DNA of 64,000 bases from Apis mellifera (lineage: Eukaryota; Arthropoda; Insecta; Hymenoptera; Apidae). Below, one piece after another: positions 24,851 through 36,060 of the stretch. The stretch covers positions 7,799,001-7,863,000 of the forward strand of contig NC_037638.1 in assembly GCF_003254395.2 (NCBI RefSeq). Reading direction: 5' to 3'. The position numbers were made by a program, and so were the translations under genes. Positions within the stretch are counted from its first letter, which is position 1, and the number at the start of each line of letters is the position of its first letter. The notes beneath the pieces were generated by a model. It was given only the letters and a program-made list of their open reading frames with translations, searched no databases and had not been told where the DNA came from.

Positions 24851-26891
24851 TATGAATTTTTCCAAGAATTTCAAAAAAAAAAAAGAAAAAGAAATTTTAA
24901 TCAACCGCTAAACCGGATCGTGATAAAACTCGGACCGGTGGCAATTTTCCGGCCAGCGAAAATCCAACAGAATATTTCCAACAGAAATGTTTCGGCCTAT
25001 TATCAAAATTGATCGTCCCACGGCCGGAGGATTACTCGATCGGCCATTGTAGCATGGAATGTGGCATGAGCCACGTCTCGGCTCGCCTCTCCGACGAGTG
25101 GGCAAAACGATTGGGCATCGAATCGCATTGTTCGATAATGGCGGCTTCCCATAAGCCGTGGGAAACTTACAAAAGCCTGTAAAATCGCGGCCATCTCCTC
25201 CTCGCTCCCGGCAACTTTCGTTCGCCGGCCATCTTCTCGCCAATAAAGACTAGCTTGGTGGAACCATACCGCTGATAAAACAACCACCCTCCTCGCTTTC
25301 GAAAACACTTGGAGATATTATTAGTATTGCTTGGTTATCGAATTAGCGTTGCTATAAATAGGAGTTTGGAGGGAAAAGGTTGTACGAGGCTGTGTAATAG
25401 GTATCGTTGGCGCGGCCACGAATTTCTATTGTCGATCGATCGGAGGAATTGAAGCCTGATAACCCGATTACGATTCGATCAGTGTGCGGGGATCGTATCG
25501 AGGCGAGAAGAAGAAATCGACAGCGAGTATTGTTCTTCTCTGTAATTGTGATTGATTGCTTTCTGACTCCGTGCTGCGGAATCTCGAGTTTTCGAAGGGA
25601 TTTCTATTTTTTTTTTAATTATTTTTCGTTTCGCTTTCGATTTGGAATTTGTTTAATGAACAAATTCAACGAATGAAGAAATGTGATAGCGTTTTAGGAT
25701 ATCGTTTTTCACGCTTAATGATGAGAAATTGAATAAAATTTGTAGATAGACGAAGAAATCGTTGGATGAATGACTTCTCCTCGGGATTACAGGGAAGAGG
25801 GAAGAGGATGAAAACAGGTGGAATCTCCGAGGGGAGATTATTTAAAGAAAGTGGAAGACTCTTTGGACAACATTTTCTCTCGTTTCCAGCAATTAGCAGT
25901 CTTGACGCCAACTCATTAGCGGTTTATAAGGAAGCGAGCACATATAAAAGTTACTTACGCTTTACTTTGAGCCCTCGTTTCCACGGGGGGAAACGAGCGC
26001 CAAGGTGGAAGTCGTACAAAGAATTTAAGTGAAGCTAATTTTCAGGAAAGCTGTTACGCTTCCGGCCTATTTCAGACCGCATTATTAACTTAAGCACAGC
26101 ACTGTTTTCTCCTTACATTTTCCACCACCATCTCTCCGTCCCCTCATTCCCTTTTTATTATTGCGTCTTACCGAAACACCTCCACCTTCCCATTCAACTT
26201 CGATGGCTCTTTCCTCTATCATGATTCTCACTCGCGGAAGCACGTTCTTCGTTAACTTAATAATTCAATCGAGTGGAGTTCGAAAATATTATCGATTTGA
26301 AACAAATATCGAAACATAACAATAATCAAACGAATTTCTTTCAAAATTCTTTTGACTGTTTGTCAAAGTTTTCGACAGTTGTTCCTTACTTTTATTTTAT
26401 TCATTCATTTATTTTTACACGAAAGGAAAAGGAATCGATAAAACCAGATAGTTCTTCTTCTTCTTTTTCTTCGACGGGATAAACACTCGAAGCAGCAGCA
26501 ACATCAACGTTTCAAAATCAACGAAATAATTATCTCGTTAAATTCCAATCGACGAGACCCAACGATCGATCAATTAATTAAGGAAAAGTTTTCGAGAACG
26601 GGGCAGATACAAAATTACCACCCGAGCGATAAAGTTTCGTGGAGGAAGAGGAGGAGGAGTAGAAAGACTTTCGTTAAAGGTGAATTTTTAATCGGCCTGT
26701 CTCGCCGATGTTTTCAAATAATTGGGCCAAGTTAAAGGGGTGTCACGGTCCGGTGTCGGACAGGTGAAGCTAGGGGAGGAAGACCGGTCGCTAATTATTT
26801 CCGAATTAACGGCACATTAGTCTTGTGTCCCCATTACGACGTAGTTCGGACAGCATCCTGAAGCTCGGATTAACGTGAATGCAGAATTACC

Positions 26892-26912
26892 GGGGGAGGG
26901 AGAGGGAAGGGG
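26892..26912 (+). other. G-quadruplex-type motif
   Basis: G-tracts of 5, 3, 3 and 4 with 1-3 nt loops on the plus strand. Confidence 0.85.
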
Positions 26913-26968
26913 TGGAGGACAGAAATTAAACCCGATGTCGGGTGTTAAATAGTTTCCACTCGACCCCG

Positions 26969-27005
26969 CTCTCTCTCTCTCTCTCTCTCTCTCCCCCCCC
27001 CCCCC
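26969..27005. repeat. (CT)12 followed by C13
   Basis: Twelve CT units run directly into thirteen C residues. The whole 37-nt segment is pyrimidine, with a strong G run on the minus strand. Confidence 0.97.
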
Positions 27006-28560
27006 GAAAGTGACGGTAATGATCGTAAATTAGTCGACTACGCGTGCTAGCTGATCATGACATTTTCCGTCTGCGACCGAAAGTAACGGGAGACCGAAAG
27101 ATTAATTTGTGCTGAAATTTTTTTAAAAGGGAGTCGGTAAAATTTCTGAGATAATTTTCAACAATCGACTGAATTTCAACAATTTTGAATTCTCGTAGAG
27201 CGAGATATTAATATTAAAAAGTTTCGAGTAGGAGAGAACAGAAATGAACGCGTCTCTTCTATATTTCTCTCGCGAGGAGGGAGTTTCTTTTCTTCTTCTT
27301 TAGAAAAAAAGACCGAGAAATTTAGGAGGAAAAAAAATTTTCGCAGATCGATCGCCGATAAATGGCGGCGGGATATCCACCCACCCCCTCCGGTCAATGG
27401 AGTATGCACAATAACGAATCCCATAAAGTAAGAGGATTAAGCGAGACAGAAGGATGGCCGAGGTCCGTCGAGTTTCCCGATGCTTTAACCGTTAATTCGA
27501 CGTGGATTAATTAAAACAGTTCACAGGGGAGAAGAACCCTTCGTACCGGTTGTTGCCACCGCTCTGAGACAGACAATAACGAAAGTAATATTTCGTGAGC
27601 GACGACTAAAACCGCTGTCCCGTACACGTATATATATATACATATACACGTGCACACTTATAAACGAGTGTTAAGCTGGCTGGCAGACGTTACAAGGGCT
27701 ACTCTCTCTACCCTCGTCCTGATGAAATTCTCCGCCTGGAAATTATTTCCAAGCTTGAAGGCGAATTAACGAAGCACCTCGACATCGAAAGTACCGGCAA
27801 GAGAGGGTACTTCCTCCCCTCCCCTGCCCCGCTCGCCTCTACCCGACGAGATTTTTCTTATCGACGACGCGAACGTTAAATGCGTCCTCCTCCCCGGGGA
27901 GAAACTTCTTCGCCGTATCAAAAATATAATTCCTTGCCCTCTGTACAGATCTTTCGTTCCACGATAGATAGATCTTATTTCTCTTCCCCTCTCGCCTTTC
28001 TTTTCTCTCGAGAAATCCTGTAACAGGGATTTAATAATCGATCGGTTCTCGATTAATCCTTCCTTTTTTTTTCTTTCCTTTTTAAACTTTAAGATTTATC
28101 CCTCGATCGACGCATTTATTTTATTGTTTCAGAAATTAATTAGATAACGTGGACGAGCATCAAATTATATCGGAAACAGTAGCCAATTATTTGAACATTA
28201 ATTACAAATTGAAGGAAGGAGAAAGATCGAATGGATCGATACCGTTTCTCAGGATATATATATATAGATACGAAAGAGGCAATTTATCTTTCTCTCTAAT
28301 AAATTTAATTCGAATAATAATAATAATCTTTTTTTTTCAAAAATATAGTTGCAACAAATTTTAAAGATTTAAGCCAGCTGTCGTCTAGGCAAATGAACGA
28401 ATAATTATTACTTGAAAATTACTTCGGAACGGAGAGAAAGAGAGAGTGCGGGATACCAGTCCAAATAATTACCTTTCTTTAATAAATTGCAGAATTTAAA
28501 CCGCGTCAAAACGTCGGCAAAATGCGCCGCCGTTTTATCAAAGAGCATAAACCTTACGGT

Positions 28561-29300
28561 TAGTGGAGCAATCCGAAAGCAACAACATACAACAACACAC
28601 TTTTTTTTTTTTTGCCCCGTCTCGTTCCAGCGGAATTCCAAGCGTTATCGCGGCCGTGGCATCACCATATAGACGTGTGCTTCTTGCGTACGTGTGTGTG
28701 TGTGTGTCACAAAGCGCATCGTTTGTCGATTTCCTCTCTTCTCTCTTAGCGTGCAAACGTAAATTAAAAATGCTCCGCTCCTTCCCGGCCCCGGCATTTA
28801 ATGAACGAACGACAAAAGAGCACCCGTCGAAACGTGGGTGGCGCGCGCAAAGGGACGGCGCGTAGAAACGCCGGTCCCGGCAAAAATTAATATCACCCTC
28901 TTCTCTGCCGACGCTTGTTACGCGAGCACGCGCACCACTTGCCGCAAAAAGCGTGTGCAACACGCTGTCTGAAAGGTGTGCGGATTCGTCGGTCGAACGC
29001 CCGACCCGCCGAAACGGTTTCCACCCGTTTTTCCGCCCGCAGGAAATCTTCTCGATCGCGGCGAGAGGAGGATACACAACTCCTGGAAAGTATTTAAAAG
29101 AAAGAAAAAAAGGGGGAATAAAAAAGATATTCCTTCGAAAAAGAAAGATGAGAATCGAGCCTCGTCGTTTTTTGGCACGCGATGCGGCGTTTCCGCTCGA
29201 CTCGCGCGTTATTCTTCGCTCGGTTGGGGCGCGAAAATTATAGACGCGGCTCTCAAAGTTCAAAGCGTTCCCCTCTCGTTATTCGGCAAAAATTGTCCGA
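28561..29300. other. CpG- and GC-rich patch
   Basis: GC-rich, CpG-dense sequence with open frames in most phases on both strands, including a 241-codon minus-strand frame (28538-29263). That frame translates across a poly-A/T run (Lys run), a TG microsatellite (Thr-His repeats) and an A-rich tract, and no domain is visible, so I treat it as a by-product of composition. It could be a regulatory CpG-rich segment or promoter (inference). Confidence 0.6.
28692..28707. repeat. (GT)8 microsatellite
   Basis: Eight GT units inside the CpG-rich patch. The only clear CA/TG array noticed in the window. Confidence 0.95.
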
Positions 29301-29559
29301 CAACATTCACGGTTGAAACTTGTTTTTTGGTCGACCTGATAACGTTTAAACATTTGTTTTCCATTGTTACGAGCATGCAATTGTGAATTTCGATCGCAAT
29401 TTCTTATTACAATTTGTAACGGATGAAAATTTTTCCAAGCGAATTAAAATGCGATGGATAATAATCACGATACACTTTTTTAAATCTTGAAAAATTTTAA
29501 AGAAAAAGAGAACGAGTAGAGGGGATCGATGATATAACGAGGTAGGAAGGAAAATGTAA

Positions 29560-29583
29560 AATTTATATTTTGAAATATAAATT
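29560..29583. repeat. Perfect 10-bp AT hairpin
   Basis: AATTTATATT at 29560-29569 and AATATAAATT at 29574-29583 with a 4-nt loop TTGA. All-AT stems arise easily in AT-rich DNA. Confidence 0.9.
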
Positions 29584-30032
29584 GATGAGATACAAGATAT
29601 ATGAGAAAAGTATGCACGAAGTGAGCGTATATATACTCGTTATATTTTTAAAATAACGTTTCTCGAGAGAGAGGATTCCTCTTTCGAGATATTGGTATCG
29701 CAAGAAGAATTAAGACGTGACGTCATTTAGGAACGATTCATTGACATTTGCCACCGTTCCCTCGGAATCCTGAAAAGAAATTCTTTTGAAAGCTTGTGCC
29801 GCGAGCTTATAGCTTCCTGCCACGGAGGCGGTGATTGTTTGAAATCCGGCTCGCTGTTCTCCAGCGCGAGGAAGCGCACCGAAACTCATTAGGCTTTGCT
29901 ATTTGATCGCTCGCGTTTCACTCCTTCATTAAGTACCGCTGAAAGGCGAACTCGTTTTTCCTGACACATCCCTCGTTCGTTGTCTGTTGCCGGGTGTCAC
30001 TAGGTCAAGCCTGTTTTTACATCCTACATTTC

Positions 30033-30049
30033 AAAAAAAAAAAAAAAAA
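30033..30049. repeat. Poly-A run (A17)
   Basis: Seventeen consecutive A residues, then G and six more A. No retroposon body or target-site duplication was recognised beside it. Confidence 0.96.
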
Positions 30050-31130
30050 GAAAAAATCTAGTTTATCGAGCAAACCTGTCGTCCCATTATCTTCTTTTTC
30101 CAAGCTGAATTTCTCCGTTCCGTTTTTTTTTTTTTAAATTCGTTTTAATTAATTTCCGATAAGAAGTTTTCGTTAGAAAATTTCACACACAGCGGGATCA
30201 TCCATAAAGCGAGGAATTAATTAAAAACATTCGATTATCGTTCGGATACGTTTGCGATTCGTTGTTGATACTACGATTTGATTATACATATCCTATATCT
30301 CGTTCAATAGTAGTTGAACTATGGAAGAGTACACTCGACGAATAATCCATTTATGACAAGTGAACCGATGATTTCAGTAACGAAGAATCGTCCCCGATAT
30401 CAATGAAATTTCCACATCGATCAGAAGGGCATAAAAAATTCAATTTCTTTGTCCACTTTTCCAGAAAGGGACAGACAAAGGCTGGAATGATCGCCAATGA
30501 ATCTCGCTCACTCTGCGAGCTCAACAGAAGGCCCGGTTTCTCTGTTTGAAGTAATTCAAAGAGTGTTCCCCCGGCCGGATCATTATACACGCAGCCTTAA
30601 TTGCGACATTTAGACGGCACGGTCGAACGATCTGGCGACGCGAGAGAATTTAATTACACGCCGGCCCGAAAAAGACCGCGAAAAGGCGAAAGTGGGTTGC
30701 CGTGAGTCCATGTGTGCGGGAGCCGGAAGACGGTTGAAAACGCGGGGTTTACGGAAAAAGCACGATTAGAGCGAGTGGAATTAACCTGAGCGCGAAGCTG
30801 CGTTGCCCTCCCTTACACATGTGTACAGTTAGAGCGTAATGATCTTTCCGCAACTGCCATCGGGAAGCTCAGGAGCAAATACGGAAAGAGGAAGAAGATT
30901 CAACGCGAACATCGAAAACGCAATTTTGAACGCGACCAGGTAGATATTCTTGATCCTCCATTTGGATTCGAGTTGTTCGTGAAATTGGAATTTGTTTCGG
31001 TAAGTGGCACGCGGATATTCATGAAAATGTATATATTATGTATAAATGTAAATGTTCAAAATTACAGAATCGTTGTTCGCGGTACATTCTTCTCAGAAAA
31101 GGATACATTCGTTGTGTAGTTTATCTTAAA

Positions 31131-31737
31131 AGTTGGATTAAAACTTATTAAAATTAGGAAAAGTTTGAACGGTTATAACTCCGAGAATACCGACTTTCGG
31201 TCAACGAATCAAAGACCGTTAGAAGCGCGGATCCTTGCCCTTTAAAACGCTTTTTTATTTATCCCGATATGACTTCCGGTTTCCGAGATATCATCCTGTA
31301 AAGAAAAGAGTAATTTTTAACCATTTCGCGTTAACCGGATTAATCCTTATTAAAATTTGGAAAAGTTTGAACCGCTGTAACTCGGAAGATAATGACTTCC
31401 GGTCAACGAATCAAAGATCGTTAGAAGCGCGGATCCTTTCCCTTTAAAACGCTGTTTTATTTATCTCGATACGACTTCCGGTTTCCGAGATATCATCGTG
31501 TAAAGAAAAGAGTAATTTTTAACCATTTCGCGTTAACCGGATTAATCCTTATTAAAATTTGGAAAAGTTTGAACCGCTGTAACTCGGAAGATAATGACTT
31601 CCGGTCAATGAATCAAAGACCGTTAGAAGCGCGGAACCTTGCCCTTTAAAACGTTTTTTTATTTATCCCGATACGACTTCCGGTTGCCGAGATATCGTCG
31701 TGTAAAGAAAAGGGTAATTTTTAATCGTTTACTATCT
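31131..31737. repeat. Three tandem copies of a 202-bp unit
   Basis: The landmark AAGTTTGAAC begins at 31161, 31363 (as AAGTTTGAACC) and 31565, giving an exact 202-nt period twice. Approximate copies are 31131-31332, 31333-31534 and 31535-31737. Shared blocks include TCAACGAATCAAAGA, CGTTAGAAGCGCGGA, CCCTTTAAAACG, GACTTCCGGTT and GTAAAGAAAAG. Copies 2 and 3 are identical for about the first 75 nt, while copy 1 is more diverged. The third copy decays into unique sequence after TAATTTTTAATCG. Each unit contains small self-complementary elements around ACTTCCGG. No coding role is evident; short in-frame openings recur only because the unit recurs. The family is not recognised. Confidence 0.97.
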
Positions 31738-31780
31738 CCTTCCTCGTCGCTGATCCGGATCTCTCGCTCGCGCCTCGCCT

Positions 31781-31865
31781 CACTGACCTATCTTAATTGC
31801 CAAACAAGTGGCCTAGGCAATTCCTAGAAAAATATATCGAGCATCGAGGAGAAAGTAGGTCAGTG
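31781..31865. repeat. 10-bp inverted pair flanking 65 nt
   Basis: CACTGACCTA at 31781-31790 is the exact reverse complement of TAGGTCAGTG at 31856-31865. A third, direct copy of the box, GGACCTATCCTAAT, is at 31896-31909 and matches GACCTATCTTAAT at 31785-31797. The size recalls a tiny terminal inverted repeat element, but no target-site duplication was confirmed. Confidence 0.75.
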
Positions 31866-31896
31866 TGTCACTGTGTCACTGTGTCACGGTGTCACG
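31865..31896. repeat. 8-bp minisatellite, four units
   Basis: Four consecutive units: GTGTCACT twice, then GTGTCACG twice. It begins exactly where the right arm of the preceding inverted repeat ends. Confidence 0.96.
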
Positions 31897-31948
31897 GACC
31901 TATCCTAATATTCGCGTCGTCTTAAATAATACGAAAACTTCGAATGCT

Positions 31949-31984
31949 TATATCTCGGCAACCGTTTGAGATATCGGGATAAAA
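31949..31984 (-). repeat. Inverted partial copy of the 202-bp unit
   Basis: The segment (TATATCTCGGCAACCG ... ATATCGGGATAAA) is an imperfect reverse complement of 31662-31695 in the third tandem copy, differing mainly over about 8 central bases. So the repeat family is present in both orientations within 900 nt. Confidence 0.85.
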
Positions 31985-34900
31985 CAAAAAGGAATTTCAA
32001 TGGCACGGTTTCCTCTATCTTCTGAGTAGGTTTTGATGAAAAAATTTTTAATTTTTTTTTCGCGTTTTTTTACATCAAAAATCGAAGTTTCATCCGTATA
32101 TTTCACTTATAAATGTAATAATCGTTCTGATACGAAGTTATGTATATATATGTACATATATTTTGGCATATGTTTTATGATATATTATGAAATATTTTCG
32201 GCATATTAATTGGATATTTGAATACTTATTGTAAAAAAAAATCCGTTTGATATTGACAACCCTCTTTCTTCCCTTCCTTGTAATAATTGAAACGAATCTT
32301 TTGCAGTTATCATACAGTAGCAGTTTCGAACGATTTTCGAAAAAAAGAAAAGGAGCAATCGTCGAAAAATAAAATTACACCGAGAAAAAATAATCGGGAA
32401 TAAAAGGAAAGAAATAATAAGTAGTGAGAGTAATAATTCCGAATGAAAAATAGTAAAGAAAGGGGGATAGAGGAACGAAAGCAAAACGGTATCAACGCGA
32501 GCTGATGAAAATGGCCGGGTATCGCGGCACGAATGAAATAGCGGGTGTGTTAGGGTGTGCAGCCACGCGGCTCGCGCGCAACGTCGATGAAGTAAAACGT
32601 AGCCAGGGTAATTGGCGCACCTTTCAGATGTAAATGCGGTTCGTTAGGGGGTTTCCACGAGCGATGCATCGCCGACGGCCACGCCAGGGTGTCGACAGCC
32701 ACTGGACTCGTCCAGTTGGAAATACTCCCCAGTCGTCCATATACTGACACGGCTCTACTGTCCAACGTTACCATTACTTCCTACCTCCCATTGGGGAGGT
32801 ATAACTCGGCTAAGGTGTTAAATGCCGTATGCACATTTTCATGGTAATGCCGGAAATGGAGTGGAATTCTTATGAATAATAGCACGAGCTACGAGATATT
32901 TATGTGTAATAATTAATTAACGAGGAATGGAGGATGAATGGAGAGAAGAATTTTGAAGAGCGATGAGAACGACAAGAGAGAAGGGTTTATAGATTGGATA
33001 GATTCCATACGTAATTTACAAATTTGTTACATTGAATTAACATCTTTCTCGTAGCTGTTACATTATGATGCAACACTTGGTTGAAAAATAGCATTGGTTG
33101 AATATGCATCGTTGTAATATTCTTTATTTCAACGCAATATTGTAGCTACTTTGTAGAGAGGTGAAAGTTTGTAATACTGAAAGTTCGAAATAGCTTATAT
33201 ATCGTGTTATGAATAATTTACAAGTGTAAATATTATTCGACGAATTTCGTATCGTAACATTGCAAAATATTTTTGCTTCATTTCTACCGAATTCGCTATA
33301 AAATGGCCGTGCACGAGTGTACGAGTGTGAAATTATCAAGAGGACGCATCTGTACATCTTTATCTTTGAAATATTTATCATGAAATGTTATACCGGATAT
33401 TAATCGTGAAATGATAGAAGAGATAAAAATATAGAGAGAAAAAAAAAAATATACCTTCCAAATATAAAACGTTTTTAAAATAGAGATGGAATTTTTTCAA
33501 CGATGAAGTAAATCGCGTATCGCTTATTCTCATAAAAAAAATATTATCTAACGTTTCGAAAATTCGAAAATTATCTAATTAATATTCACGGAACCGCGTA
33601 GAAAAATTTAAAAATAATCAAAAAATAAATAAATATTTGTGACATAAATAACAACAATTATACAAAAAAAAAGAAAATTAAAAAGCTTACGATCAATGAG
33701 AATCTTCATAACTTTTCCTTCGTATTTTCTATCCATTATCGAAACGTATCTCTCGTTTCCCTCGAAAGAAATATTTTTCAATCGTTATTTAAACTCGATC
33801 AAGAATGAAACTTGGAAAACTTGGATGTATTGTCCTCGATCGTCCGTGATAAAAGTAATAAAAGAACCCCCCCATTATTTAATAATGACAGAGTCGGCGA
33901 ATAAAGGTATTCCATTCGAAAACCACTCCGCCTAAATAGTGAAATAAAACGCGTCACCGGGCTCATCTCCTTTTCACAGAGCGGTGTATCCCCACAATGG
34001 GGGAACGAATACGTTTTAGAGATCGACCCGATGGTTGGCCGATTATTGACATAGAGAAAACGCGATATCGATTAGTTACGACCGTTATCAGAACGTTGTA
34101 TGCCGAGATTCGAAACACACCTCGGAGGGGCCTCGTCACGAACACGATCCCGTATAGACCAGCACGGTAATTATCTGCTCGTAATTGCTAATCGATTGCC
34201 GCCAATCTCTGATCACCCGTGAAACAGTATCAATAGAGGGAGGGAATGGAACATCGTAGCCGGCGAGATCGTAAGCACTATTGATAAATTTTCATCAACA
34301 GCCTGATTCAATGAAAGATTGGAGAGGAATTTCACGCGAATAATCGTCACACGAACGATTACGACCCGTGTTTTCCCTAAACGCGCATTTTGTAATTCAT
34401 TCGAATCCCTCTTTGTCCTCCTTCCCCGGGTTCCTATCGATCGTTTATCGATCATTTACTCGCTCAAATATATGCTACTCGCTACACAGGGAGTCTCGTA
34501 AATTTAAAAAGTTAAAACTCACGATATCCAAGGCGAGAACAAAATTTCTTTCTTCATTTCGTTAAATGTAAAAGGATTGTTCACTTTTCTTTACACACAT
34601 CGTGCGTAACGAGTTTGTAAGTGAAAAATTAGAATCACGATAACGGATGATTTTTGGGAAATTCAATTTGGGAAATTTCAAGATATAATTATATATTTAG
34701 GAAAATTGGAAAGTCAAGTTTAAACGTTGGACTCGTGAAACTCGATGCGCGATCCCGCTCGTTCCTAATCAAACTTCTATAACTTGGCGTTATGATACGA
34801 CGGAAACTTAGTGCTTCGTGTTTTGCGGGCCGCTGATTAGCAGAAGTCAAGCTGTAGATTAATAGCATTTACCGATCAGCGTTAGTTACGGTTAGTGCGT

Positions 34901-36060
34901 TTCAACGCGGTACCTTGAAATTAGGCACGTACGATAATTAGACGGGGGTTGTACTACAATATTACCCTATTGGCTATTCCAGAGATCTCATCGTGATGCG
35001 AGGGATAATTCGTACCGTCAATAATACTTGCACGCTGTGACACTCGTGATCGATATGAAGTTGATAGCTGATTGCCCGCCCTCCGTATAACGCTCACCCC
35101 CTTAATCTCTCCCCCCTAAAAGGTGACTAAAACGCGTTTCGAATATTCTTGAAAATTCAATTGTACGATTAAAATCACTTAAATATAAATAATAGATCGA
35201 ATAAGGGAATCCTCCTCCCTTTGATCCTCTCCCGTTTCATCTTGTTTAAGAGAGAGATTATCTCTCCAGGGGGAATTGAAGCAGGATTTCGAGACGAAAT
35301 TCGACGAGTATCGGAGAGCATTGGGATAAATAGTCACGCTGATTGTAGATAATTTAATTAAAAAAAATATCGTCTCTTATATTATACTATATATCCTGTT
35401 AAAAAAAGAAAGAACATATTTTTGCTCTACTCTTTTCTTTTCTAGCAAGGATAACGAGAGACGTGATTTAATTTTTGAAGTCGCACAATTTTGCGAAAAA
35501 TATTTCTTTTCTTTTCTTCACAAAACAAACTCGAAAGAATCTCGTTCTCCAAATAATTATTTACATTTCATCGCGTAGAATATAAAAATATCGATCGGGA
35601 TAAAAAACTCGAACGACACCCCCAAACTTCCGGATCCGCGGATAATAATTCCCCTCCCTTCCCCCTCGTCAAGTTTTGAAACGAGGGCCAAAGGCGGAAA
35701 AGCGTCTACGTGGGTGGGTGACGATTGAGCGGGGGGCGGTCGATAGGCGCGATACGAACGATTTCGTCTAGACGTTGGGCTCGATCGGTCGGAAACCGAT
35801 TTGTCCCCGAGGCGGTGCGAGGATGTTCGCCACGGGGATCTTGGTGGATGGGGGGAGGGCCGCGGAAGTCGGTAACGACCAGCTTGGAAAAAAGTTTTCA
35901 AAAGTAAATATCGTAAAAATTCATTTCCTACCGGCAATACGTTTCCATTCGTCCTCTCTTGCGTCTGTTTCCTTCGTTTTTGCCGCCCTCCCTTCTCTCT
36001 TTCTCTCTTTTTTAACTCTTTTCTACGTCTCCTCCACCCGCGCCCGAATACAATAATCCC
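31985..36060. other. Noncoding region, no gene seen
   Basis: No supported gene. 32040-32460 and 33000-33700 are AT-rich and closed in most frames. 34780-35100 is more balanced and lacks low-complexity repeats; conserved noncoding sequence is possible but untested. Frames near 35557-35937 are open on both strands through GC-rich, CG-dense DNA and have no recognisable domain. Confidence 0.7.

Larger units (their letters stand above)
24086..28560. other. Noncoding region, no gene seen
   Basis: No supported gene. Contains an ATT array, purine-rich patches (26640-26670 and 26890-26925), the CT/C compound repeat and AT-rich empty DNA (24540-24900, 27900-28480). Minus-strand frames at 24908-25308 are open in two frames at once and have no recognisable domain. 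The ACGTATA...ACGTG stretch near 27624-27652 is an imperfect palindrome around TA repeats. Confidence 0.7.
29301..31130. other. Noncoding region, no gene seen
   Basis: No supported gene. AT-rich with a 10-bp AT hairpin (29560-29583) and a 17-nt A run. 30600-30900 is GC-richer but closed in most frames. Confidence 0.75.

Noticed and set aside
25852..25860. TGGAAGACT, the miR-7 seed region.
   Set aside because: The downstream bases do not follow miR-7 and no complementary arm is nearby.
28538..29263. 241-codon minus-strand open frame, the longest in the window.
   Set aside because: It runs through a poly-A/T tract, a TG array and A-rich DNA; other frames are open too; no domain or splice structure is visible.
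31131..31737. Possibility that the tandem repeats are a CRISPR-like array.
   Set aside because: The full 202-nt unit repeats without unique spacers, copies are diverged, and the DNA is eukaryotic in character.
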